Shown: positions 40,450-50,542 of the stretch, piece by piece
Numbering within the stretch: position 1 is the first letter of the stretch
How the letters are laid out: each line of letters opens with the position of its first letter
DNA from: Carya illinoinensis
Lineage: Eukaryota; Streptophyta; Magnoliopsida; Fagales; Juglandaceae
Reading direction: 5' to 3'
Assembly: GCF_018687715.1 (NCBI RefSeq)
Contig: NC_056760.1
Span: forward strand, 41,825,501 to 41,889,500
Length of the DNA stretch: 64,000 nt
Translations under genes and position numbers: made by a program
The notes under the pieces: model-generated
The model's database searches: none
Seen by the model: the letters and a program-made list of their open reading frames with translations, nothing else
Told to the model about the DNA's origin: nothing

Positions 40450-42440
40450 AAAGTAAATACAGCTCTCCAGATGACCTGATACTCTTTGGCCTAGCCTCCA
40501 ACCAGAATGCCCAGCGTTTCTTAAACTGTCTAGAAACATATATTCTATGGTCTGGCCGAAAAGGTACACAAAGGAAAATCCTCAATTCAGTTCAGTGGTA
40601 ATACTTTGCAACAAATAAGTAGAGAAGTCAATGATATTTTAGATTTTAAAACTGCCTCATCCAAAATAAAATACTTTGGCCTCCCTCTTTCTTTTAATGC
40701 ATCAAAAAAGGTTCACTTTGAGGAGATTCAGGAAAAAATTTCTCGCAAGTTAGAAGGGTGGAAGACTAAACTTCTCTCCTAGGCTAGTAGAATAACTCTC
40801 CTAAGATCTGTAGCCAGTAGCATTCTTTCTTACTTAATGTCCATTCTTTGGATCTCAAACTCTATCTCCAAAAACATTGACAAATCCTTCATGAAATTTT
40901 GGTGGAGTTTTTTGCCACAAAAGTCACACAATTTCACACCCAAATTGTGGAAGACAATATGTTAACCAAAAATAGCAGGGATTAGGACTTAGAATGACCT
41001 CTCTCTTTAACAAGGCTCTTCTATCCAAGCTAGGTTGGCTTTTGATCAATGATAATCAAGCAATCTGAAAGCATATTATGCAGAATAAATACATGAAGAA
41101 TTCATTCAATGCAAAATCAAAAGCTTCTGACTCATGGTTTTGGAAAGGTCTTCTTAGACAAAGAGATTTCCTCAAGGAGAGTATCTGTTTCCAAATCAAC
41201 AATGGGACAGATACTAGAGTTTGGATAGATCCCTAGATTCCCACACAGCCTTCCTTCCAACCCACACCAAAGTCTAATTCCATACAAAAGAACCTCTCTC
41301 TAACTGTTGCTACTTATCATGGAAGAGCCAAGAAGATGGAATACCCTTCTACTTGATGCACTCTTCCATCGAGACTCGGTTAGAGAGATAACAAAACTTG
41401 CTCTGGCCCAGACCCAATTTCACAATAGGGTAGATAAGTTCATCTAGCTCCATCATTCTTCTGAAAAATTCTCTGTGAAGTCAACTTATGTAGCACTTAC
41501 CTGAGAATCCGAAAACTACTCCCTGTCTATTCAACCAAATATTTAGAAAGTTAAACTCCAAGATAGACTCAAATTCTTCTATTGGAAAATCCTCAACAAT
41601 ATCATACCCCCACCATATCTACTTTGAAGAGTTTTCTTCCCCTCTCTAAACATCAATTGAATTGTTGAATCTACAATAAGGAGGAAGAAGCACAAAAGCA
41701 TCTGTTTTTTAACTGCACATACACAAGAATTCTATGAAGGCAGTCCACATGACTTTTGAATATTTCTTGTTTCACAAATTTCAACAGTAGAAATTGGATG
41801 GAATCCATCCTAACTCCAAGCGAAAATGAAGAGGAACATTTTCAGTTGTTTACCATAATTGCTATAGATGGTATCTGATTTTTGAGGAACAAGATTGTCC
41901 ATGATGCTTATAGACCTACCATTGAAAGTTTTATGTCTGGGACCCTTAAGACCTTTAGAGAACAGAAATATGCATGGGGTAGTAAACAGATGTATGAGCC
42001 ATATAATGGCATAGCAATTGCTAGGGACCATTACATACTATATTTTGATGTAGTTGTTAGAAATATAGGCAGCACAGTACTAGCAATTTGTAGATCAAAT
42101 GATGGTTTTTTGCCAAAATAAAAATTCATCCAAAGCAAAAATCTCAATCAAGGTGAAGCCACTGCAATGCTTCTAGGAATCAAGGAGGCTATTGAACAAG
42201 ATACCAAGAAAATCGCGATAATAGGAGATTCACTAGTGGCAATAAAAGCGATCCAAATGATTGCCCAGACCTATCCATGGAGCCAATTGCAAGAGATGCA
42301 AATTCTTTACTACAGTCATTTGAAAGCTGGAATCTGAAAAAAAAAATACATAGAGACTATAATCGATATGCGCATGACATTACCTAATGGCTAGCCTCCA
42401 ACAACATTTTTGGAAGCATCCCACTTATAGTTATCTCACC
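40450..42440 (+). mobile_element. L1-type LINE remnant, 5' truncated
   Basis: Broken plus-strand frames start in the last part of a reverse transcriptase (SPDDLILFGLASNQNAQRF at about 40.47 kb, in place of FADDL). The family stretch FGLPLSFNASKKVHFEEIQE follows, then KISRKLEGWKTKLLS and FMKFWWSFLPQKSHNFTPKL at 40.66-40.96 kb. A zf-RVT-like stretch (KFSVKSTYVALT, LKFFYWKILNNI) lies at 41.46-41.6 kb. An RNase H-like end (GEATAMLLGIKEAIEQDTKK, then IGDSLVAIKAI) lies at 42.16-42.25 kb. Endonuclease and most of RT are missing. Many stops are present. Confidence 0.85.
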
Positions 42441-43250
42441 TTGCTTAATAGGTTTTCATAGTGGTAAAGATCCCACCATATAATATGATAGATTCAAAGG
42501 TAATCTATGAAACTCCTTATGTTATTAATAGATATGATGCTTGTCTAAAAAAAATAAAAATACAAACAAATCAATCACATAACACAAAATTAATATGGCT
42601 TGGCAACTTGCTTATGCATATAGAGCTACAAATGATTTTATTGTATCGAGGAATCAAAATGCTCATTAATATTAAAATGCTCATTAAGTATATATTTATA
42701 ATGTCATGCGGTGAAGTTTCAAATGTGCCTCAAGTGAGATCACTGTCCAGTACTTGCTCGAGCTACCTATAGAGTGAGACCCGAGCAAACTATTTGCCTG
42801 ACCTTTGTTCAAGCTACCCGTCGCACAAACGTAGAATGATAGGTGGGTCGAGTCATCAAATTAAGTAGACTTGTCGCCCAAGCCTCAAAAAAAAAAAAAA
42901 AAAAAAAACCTTAACGCATTATTGTGAGGCCAGATCATCAAATCAGGCCAACACACCAACAAAACAGGTTCTACAAACCCAACACATATTGGCTAAACTT
43001 GGATGAATATGTACTACAAGGCCAGTTGGGAATTATTTCGTATAATAGTTCACGTCCTAAAGGGTATATCGATTGAAGTAGATTTTTCTTTTTGATCGAT
43101 CAGGACCTCTTCCCAAACTGTTCAAACTTTTTTTCAAAGTTTACGGCTTTTTGGATGTCTCCTAAAGTACGACCTTTACCTCAATGATGTTACTTAGATC
43201 AAATTATTTTATATATTGGATCTTACTTGACTGTCTACAACTCCATTATC
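42441..43250. other. Intergenic DNA, nothing recognised
   Basis: AT-rich sequence with a 21-bp poly(A) run at about 42888-42908, which could be the tail of the upstream LINE if its 3' end is that far. No gene or repeat border is supported. Confidence 0.4.
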
Positions 43251-43293
43251 TATAATATTGACTATTCATACAATAAGCATGATTATAAAACTT

Positions 43294-43580
43294 TGTTAAT
43301 ATATCTCCTACAGACCACTCTACCATACATTAGGGCAACACTGATTACTCCAACAGACATCACGGCAAGACTAATGGCAAGACTTCCACAAGCTGTAATG
43401 TGACAGCATGAAATCAGCCTCCATAAATGTGACTGTTTTTATATTCTTTCCTTTCTATATTGTACAGAGTCAAACATCCTATATATTATGGGATATGTTT
43501 GTACTTCCTTTTGTGTGTATATATATTTTTATGTACATGATGACCTTTCAATAAAAATAATTTTTTTATAATACCTTTTT
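43294..43580 (+). mobile_element. 5' LTR of the Copia element
   Basis: Starts TGTTAATATATCTCC and contains GGGCAACACTGATTACTCCA and TATATTATGGGATAT. It ends just before CTGGTATCATAG (tRNA-Met-type primer site). Confidence 0.8.
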
Positions 43581-43639
43581 CTGGTATCATAGAACCACAC
43601 GACAAACATCCTTTTTTTTTTATTATTATTGTTTTCTTG

Positions 43640-44350
43640 ATGGCCTCTTCATCCTCTTCCAGTACTCAAAACATGCAAACCACTCTGATTTCATCTACCA
43701 TTCCAATTACCAACATCAATCATCTCATTACACTCAAACTTAGTACCTAACAATTACTTGTTGTGGCGTGCTCAATTCCTCCCTTATCTCAAAGGACAAT
43801 AACTCCTTGGTTTTGTTGATGGTTCCAAAATGCCACCCCCTGTACTCATTTTCAGTTCATCCGATACCTCCAACTTAGACCCTATCCTAAACCCATAATA
43901 TATTCATTGGTATTAGCAGGATCAACTCCTGCTTTCTGCAATCAACTCCTCTCTCTCTCAAAAGAGGTTCTTGCTCAAGTGGTTGGTCACCACACCTCTT
44001 ATGAAGTGTGGCAATCATTGGAACAATCCTTCTCTATGTAATCTAATGCCAAAATCATGCACCTTAGATTCAATCTTACATATACCAAAAAACGCATACT
44101 CTCAATTGCTCATTTTTTCTAAAAAATGAATTGGTGATACCCCTTAAGCCATTGGTCATCCCTTAACTGATTCTAAATTAATTAGTTACATCCTTGCGGG
44201 TCTCGGTTCTAAATACGATCCACTCATCACATCCCTTACCACTCGACTTGATCCTATGTGTGTCAAGGATCTCAAGATGGGAAACATCCTCCTCCATAGG
44301 CCGATTAAGGATGGTCTCTACCATTTTCACCACATTCTTCTTAACCCTTA
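43640..44350 (+). pseudogene. Copia gag remnant
   Basis: Broken frames read SYEVWQSLEQSFS and AKIMHLRFNLTYTKK, then SKLISYILAGLGSKYDPLIT-type sequence and RLDPMCVKDLKMGN at 43.99-44.29 kb. This is the UBN2-type gag of Ty1/copia elements. Several stops and shifts occur. Confidence 0.75.
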
Positions 44351-45198
44351 AAAATTGCCTTTGTTAGGGAGCAAGCATCGCTTGACACTTGACATTGCAG
44401 ACTTGGTCATCCCTCGCTCTATATGATCAAACACACATTGTTCTTCTATCAACTTCCAACATTTACAAATAAGGCGCATTCTATTTGTGACTCATATCAA
44501 CAAGCCAAGAATCATAAGTTGCCATTTTATCTTTCTCCATCTCTTTCATGTAATGTTCTAAATTTAATTTTTCAAACGTCTGGGGTCCTTCTCTGATTCC
44601 TTCATTTTAAGATTTTTCGATATTATGAAGTTTTTGTTGATGACTTTAGCAAATTTATTTGGTTCTATCCTCTAGTTTGAAAATATGATGCTGAGCATGT
44701 TTTCTATAAATTTCAAGTTCTTGTTGAATGACAATTTGGGTCCCAAATCAAAATGCTCCAAACTTATTGGGGAGAAGAATACTGTCGTCTCAACACCTAT
44801 CCCAATTTTGTTGGTATTTCACATTGGCTAATATGTCCTTACACCCATAAACAAAATAAGTTCGTTGAAAGAAAATGAAATGCTTTAGAACAGATGTGAA
44901 AAAAACAACTCTCCACTTATGTAAAGACACGTAAAAAATTTGAGTAAATAACAACTACAGAAGACTACACTTGATTAAAATCCATCTAAATAAAAACTTT
45001 CTTCCTTGCGAATGAACTCCTTCTACCCCTACAACCTACGAAACAGAAGCTTATGACCCTCCCCAAAAACCCTTACCCCTGCAACCTGCGAAACCTCCCT
45101 CCCTTTTCAATCATTTAAGCTGAGTTAATAGGCTCCATGACTTTCAATCATTTTTCCTTCGTGCCCTTTCTAAGAAAGAACAACGGAAACTGATTGGA

Positions 45199-45500
45199 AT
45201 GGAGGAAACTGATGGAAATGGGAAGTCCATGAAGGGCAGGGGTCGCTTGTGCTGCATCTATAACAAGAGAATGGCCACCCTCAAAAGACCCAAAACCCTT
45301 GAGCAGTTGACTTTTCCTTCCCTCCCTCCCTCTGCCTTCCAATGAATTATTAGTTCAGCAAAAAACGGTGAAGCTAAGTACGAAGGCGGAGTAGATTGGT
45401 TTTTGTATTTTATTAGATTTCTTAATTGAACTGATTGCAAATTACCATAAGAGTTAATTACTTAAGCAAATTTGAAAGTTCTACTTCTTATTCAGCTCGA

Positions 45501-45561
<61 letters not shown>

Positions 45562-45829
45562 TTTTAAGTAATGGGCAGTTATATTTGAGCTCCGCTACTT
45601 GATTCTTTCTCTCCACTTTGTTAGTGTGATTAGGGTTTAGGCTACAATCATATTTGTAAATATATTGAGCTGAACATTGTGGTGCCCCAATGGATTTCAA
45701 AGAGAGAGACAATGGCACCATGGCAGGGCTAAAAAATTGTAATCTTTGTGAAGATTTACAAGGAGTGTTTCTATGAAGTCTTTGAGGAGGAAATCCATCA
45801 GGTAATTGTGGAGAGCCAATTATTCAAAC
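45199..45829 (+). pseudogene. CTU1: CTU1/NCS6 (cytoplasmic tRNA 2-thiolation protein 1) fragment
   Basis: Exon 1 (45199-45306) reads MEETDGNGKSMKGRGRLCC and then IYNKRMATLKRPKTLEQ. Exon 2 (from 45754) reads IYKECFYEVFEEEIHQVIVE and then SQLFK. Plant CTU1 starts with a zinc-finger stretch (GRLCCLCN.R.A.LKRPKTLEQ) followed by ICRECFYEVFEEEIHQVIVE.QLFKPGE. The protein thiolates wobble uridine of tRNAs in the cytosol. Here two zinc Cys are replaced (CCIY for CCLC, YKEC for CREC). The donor after CAG is TT and the acceptor is AAG, so splicing is also lost. The ATP-binding core (SGGKDS) and the rest are missing. Confidence 0.85.
45505..45557. repeat. (GA)n microsatellite in the captured CTU1 intron
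   Basis: A GA run of about 52 bp lies between the two CTU1 exon fragments. Confidence 0.95.
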
Positions 45830-46439
45830 TCTGGGAGGGTGGGTTTATGACTCCGTCAAACATGCTTTACCTTTGAGTCTATCAAAGAGGGCATGGAAGA
45901 ATGAGAGCTAAGCTTGTATATTTTTTTTATTATCTATTGGTAGGCGTATAAGATGTAAATTAAACTACTTATGTAGCGGGTTGTCATTGGAGGGCTATTT
46001 TTTGAAGTAGGATAGCCCGACCGGTGAGAAGGTTTTCTCTGAAAGAAAACATCGACACTTGGTCGAAACTGAGCTTTCCCTCATGGCTCATGCAGGCGTT
46101 CCTAAACCATCTCCCTTCTCCCATCCAAAAAAATCAATCACCCATTCAATATCTTTTCCATACTAGGCCTGATTACAAATTTTTCAAAACTTTTGGTTGT
46201 GTTTTCTGGCCAAATTTGAGACCCTATTAAAACATAAGACGGATTATCAGTCCAAATTATGCATTTTTTTAACTATAGTTTTTCTCACAAAGGTTATAAA
46301 TGCTTTCATCGAGCCAATGAACATATCGTTATCTCCAGAGATGTTAAATCTGATGAAGCCAATTTTCCTTTTCGTGATGATCTATCCAACCCAGCGACTG
46401 GATCTCACAATCCTCCAAAAACAACTTTACTTCTCTTTT

Positions 46440-48240
46440 GCAGGTCCACGTTCTAGCAGCTCCAGCCCATGCACCCACCCCATCCATTGCAGCCAAATTA
46501 TCATCTTCCTCACAAAAGCAAGACTTGACCTCTGCAACTCCAGAATCTCTAATGCATCACCAACTTCCCTGTGAGCCCATTATGCTTCCTACGTCTGCAC
46601 CACAAACATTGGCTCCTCTGCCCATTTCCTATCACCCAATGTGCACTCGACTTTGGGCTTATATCACCAAGCTGATAGTTCACAAACGGCACCATTCCAT
46701 ACCCTCCTCGTGCCATGGCTACTCTTGTAGCTCCCTCCACCACTAAACCCACTTTCTTCACGGTAGCTACCAAGGACCCTGCATGGCCGCAAGCCATAAA
46801 TTCAGAGTTTGACGCCCTCTTGCATAATCACACATGGTCATTCATGCCTCATCTTCCATCCATGAACATTGTTGGATCTAACTAGGTCTTTCGACTTAAA
46901 CGATGTCTGGATGGAACCATTGAATGCCATAAGGCTCGACTTGTGGCAAAAGGATATCATCTAGAACCTGGCCTTAACGTCACTGAAACATACAGTCCTG
47001 TCATCAAACCACAAACAATCCGAATTGTTCTTTCTATGGCAGTTACTCGTGGATGGTCTGTCGACAGCTTGATGTCCAGAATGCAATCCTGCATGGTGAT
47101 CTTCATGAGTTAGTGATGGCTCAACCTTAAGGTTTTATTCATCCATAATTTCCTCATTACTTCTATAAGTTACATAAAGCTCTCTACGGACTCAAACAAG
47201 CCCCACATGTATAGTTCTCTCGCTTGAGCCGTTGTCTTCTTGAAATGGATTTCATTGTTTCAAAAGTTGATCCCTCTATGTTTATACTTCACACTAGCCA
47301 AGTTGAAATATTCATACTCATTTATGTTAACGATATACTTGTGAGTGATTCTTCCCAACTTGCCATTGATGCTCTGGTTTCAAGGTTGCAATCAGTTCTT
47401 CCAATAAAAAATTTAGGACATATGCACCTCTTTCTCACCATACAAGCACAATTTTAGTCCAATGGACTCTTTCTCTCATAAGCTCGATACATCTCAGATC
47501 TCCTCCAGAAGACAGAAATGACTGATGCGAAGCCCATGCCTACGCTAATGTCCTTCTCTTCTTCGCTCTCCCAATTTGATAGTGATGCCTTTCAAAATCC
47601 CACTTCATACAAAAGCACAGTTGATGCCCTACAGTACATGTTACGTACATGTCCTGACCTTTCCTTTGCAGTCAAGAGAGTTTGTCAATACATTCATCGC
47701 CCAACTGTAAATCATTGGTTTACTGTTAAGCGTATTTTTCGCTATCTTAAGACAACTAGCTCCTATAGCCTTCTCATCACCAAGAATACTTCCACTACCC
47801 TCCAAGCATTTTCTGACTCTGATTGGGCCAATTGCCCAGATGATCACTATTCAACCAGTGGTTATCTTGTTTATTTTGGCAACAATCTTATATCCTAGAG
47901 CTATAAGAAACAATGTTGCATGATCAAGTACAGAAGTTGAATGCCTTTAGCTAATTCTACAGCGAAGCATATCTGGTTGAAAGGTCTCCTAAAGGATCTT
48001 GGCCTTTTTCTTTCTCAACCACCAATATTGTGGTGTGAAAATATCGATGCTACTTTCTTATCTGTCAATCCCATCTTTGATGCACTCACCAAGCATGTTG
48101 CCATAGATTTTTATTTTGTTTGTAAACAAGTAACAAATTGTCAACTTTATGTACGCTTCATTTCTAGACTGGATCAACTTGCAGACGTCCTCACAAAACC
48201 TCTTCTCTCCAAAATTAAAAGCTCTACGTGACAAGCTCAA
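46440..48240 (+). pseudogene. Copia reverse transcriptase and RNase H remnant
   Basis: Frames in order: a variable linker (46.44-46.75 kb), KAALYGLKQAP-type sequence (HKALYGLKQAPHV, 47.18 kb), MDFIVSKVDPSMFILHTSQ and LIYVNDILVSD at 47.24-47.34 kb, then SRLQSVLPIKNLGHMHLF. RNase H follows at 47.52-48.2 kb (TSYKSTVDALQYMLRTCPDL, SDSDWANCPDDHYSTSGYLV, AKHIWLKGLLKDLG, LDQLADVLTKPL). The catalytic YVDD is YVND, a dead-enzyme change. Stops are numerous. Confidence 0.85.
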
Positions 48241-48273
48241 TGTCTGCTATCTCCCATTGACCTTGAGGGGCCA

Positions 48274-48568
48274 TGTTCACTTATCTCCATCAGATCACTC
48301 TACCACACATCAGGGCAACACTGATTACTCCAACAGACATCACGACAAGACTAATGGCAAGGCTTCCACAAGCTATAATGTGATAATATGAAATTAGCCT
48401 CCATAAATGTGACAACTTTTGTATTATTTCCTTTCTATATTGTATAGAGTCAAACATCCCATATATTATGGGATATCTTTTTACTTCCTTTCGTGTGTAT
48501 ATATATTTCCATATTGTACACGATGACTTTTTAATGAAAACCATATTTCTATATATAATATCTTTTTA
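48274..48568 (+). mobile_element. 3' LTR of the Copia element
   Basis: Starts TGTTCACTTATCTCC after the purine tract GAGGGGCCA and carries the same GGGCAACACTGATTACTCCA and TATATTATGGGATAT blocks as the 5' LTR. It ends at the AACTT duplication. Confidence 0.8.
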
Positions 48569-50525
48569 AACTTCAATGTGAAATTCTCAATTGATTGATG
48601 TGCTAATACTTTAGAGAAAATATGTTGGCAAATATTTCTTGGTGCATGCAGTACTTTTCGTCTGGATGAAAGCATACATTGCGGTTTCCTTCTTTTCACA
48701 AATAGGGAACCCTTTGAACCTGTGGAATCTCGTCGTAGATGACAAATCATGTATGCATGAATAAAGGAGAAACATAAATACATATATTTGAAACCAATGT
48801 TGGTGCGATATTGCATGCAGCACGACACACATATGACTAAGCTGTAGTGACTAAGCTGTTAATTAAGGAGTCTTTAATTTCTATTATCCGGCCGCCTTGC
48901 TCTTAATAGAATGAGATAAGTGGGGATTAGATAGGATTAATAATGATATCTATGATTCTATACAACCTTTCATACGATTTATTATATAAATAATATCATA
49001 TATATAGTACTATTACTTTAACTGAAAGTACTATATATTTTTACTTGAATTTAGAATTTTAAAGCTAAATTATTATAAAAAATTGTATATGTATCATTAC
49101 TCATTAAATAGTACTGGTATCTAAATTAAAACATGACCGACGACAGACATTGTATATACCTACAATATATACATATATAATATAATTAATACATATATAA
49201 TTTCTAGATCAACTATTAATTAAATAATTAATATCCAAATGAATCATGATTTTGAGTGTAACATCAGTAATGACATGATATTGAGATACATCTCTGTCGA
49301 GTACTATACCATTGATCAGTATCTTGACTTAATTTGTATGACTACGATCAATGAATGTTGTATATTTCTCGATTTGTATTTAATTTGTCACGCATGATCT
49401 GAATTGGAAAGCTTTTTGCTTTTGATCTCTTTCATATTTTGGTCTCGGCCATATATTTTCCTGAAAATGATGGTGCCAGCTGAAACAATCCATATCATGT
49501 ATGGTGCCCGATGATCAATTAAATTAATGTGAATTTAGGTGGTAATGCACGCCTTAATTTGCTCTAAGTACTGACACGTAATCCAATATTTCGTCATCTA
49601 TTGATTTGTTTGCTCTGATCAAACGTGTAAATGTTTGAACCGAATTTGAAACTTTCAAATCAATCATATTCATTCATTCGCAATCATGAAGCGGCGGCGG
49701 CCTGGTGCATGTCATTCAAAGATAAAACGTTTTCTTTTTCTTGTAATTACTCTGTCGTCCTCGTAAAACGGTAACTATTTTTCTTTAAAAAAATAATTTA
49801 ATATATCAATTTAATATAATTAATTAAAAAATAAATTTTATTAAAAATAATATTAATTTAAATTTTAAATATAAATAAATCAATATTAATGTAAAGATTA
49901 ATACACGATTTTATTTATATATTTTAAAAATTATTTTTTTTTTATTTTTTTTCTTTTTAACGAAGATTATTCAAACTGCAAGTAAAAACAAAGAAAAAGA
50001 GCCATCGATATATATCATAATTTACTTGCATAGCTAATTAATTTGTTAATTCACGAACTAATCCATTAATTATGAAGAATTAAAGGCAAACTCAGGACCA
50101 TTTTCCTAAATTGATAGTCTTGTTGAAGCTTCTTCTTCGTCCATTTGGTCAAAGACGTACGTACGTGGCCGTACGGTGGATTCTAATATTTAAAGAAATG
50201 GAAACTTAGCTAATTCTAACTAACTTAGCAATTAAAGTAAAAACTAAGGAATATTTTATAATTTAGCGATTTCACAAAATTTTCACAGGTGATGATCACC
50301 TCTAAGCTGGCATCATGTCGAGCGAAAATGCAGGTAGAATTGAAATTGAAATATTATTAATTAATTATTTTTGTGCTTAACTTTTGTTTTAGGCCGTGAG
50401 AAAGGTTTGAACTATATAAATTCATCTGCATCGAATCATCCTGCAGCACTAGATGGGCTTGGATTTGTTTACCTGAAGACGTACGTGCAGCACATGCATG
50501 CAATTAAGATTAATAACAATTTTCC
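48569..50525. other. Copy A unique DNA, no gene recognised
   Basis: AT-rich sequence shared with copy B. It includes a TA/palindrome-rich part (49.0-49.25 kb) and a stretch with conserved GT-AG-like borders: CGAGCGAAAATGCAG|GTAGAATT at about 50332 and TTTTAG|GCCGTGAGAAAG at about 50394. No protein family is recognised. Confidence 0.4.
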
Positions 50526-50542
50526 GACCCTTTTTTTACTAT

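Larger units (their letters stand above)
44876..46039. mobile_element. 1,164-bp insertion with 10-bp target duplication carrying a CTU1/NCS6 gene fragment
   Basis: The insert is flanked by TGAAAGAAAA at 44866-44875 and 46040-46049. A 9-11 bp duplication is usual for Mutator-like elements. I see no terminal inverted repeat: the left end starts TGAAATGCTTTAGAAC and the right ends GAGAAGGTTTTCTC. The interior carries exon 1, an intron with a GA microsatellite and part of exon 2 of a CTU1-like gene, so DNA rather than mRNA was captured. A non-TIR MULE or Pack-MULE with eroded ends is the best explanation. Confidence 0.7.
44350..46440 (+). pseudogene. Copia GAG-pre-integrase and integrase, split by an insertion
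   Basis: GAG-pre-integrase (LGHPSLYMIKHT, then SICDSYQQAKNHKLPF) lies at 44.40-44.54 kb. The integrase core follows with VFVDDFSKFIWFYPL, DAEHVFYKFQVLVE and KFVERK at 44858-44875. The frame stops there for 1,164 bp and resumes without loss as HRHLVETELSLMAHA at 46050. It then continues with NHLPSPIQKNQSPIQYLFHT and FKTFGCVFWPN at 46.1-46.23 kb. Joined over the insert, the reading frame is continuous at that point, which shows the insertion was clean. Confidence 0.85.
43294..48568 (+). mobile_element. Ty1/copia retrotransposon with both LTRs
   Basis: Two related LTRs (43294-about 43580 and 48274-48568) start TGTT and carry the same sequence with about one difference in ten. A 5-bp duplication AACTT flanks the element (43289-43293, 48569-48573), and the empty site with a single AACTT is present in copy B at 55257-55261. 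A primer-binding site CTGGTATCATAGAACC follows the left LTR; the tract TTGAGGGGCCA precedes the right LTR. Inside are gag, integrase, RT and RNase H remnants in plus orientation, all broken. A 1,164-bp foreign insert splits the integrase. Confidence 0.9.

Noticed and set aside
44876..46039. Helitron as carrier of the CTU1 fragment
   Set aside because: Helitrons insert between A and T without target duplication. Here a 10-bp duplication is present.
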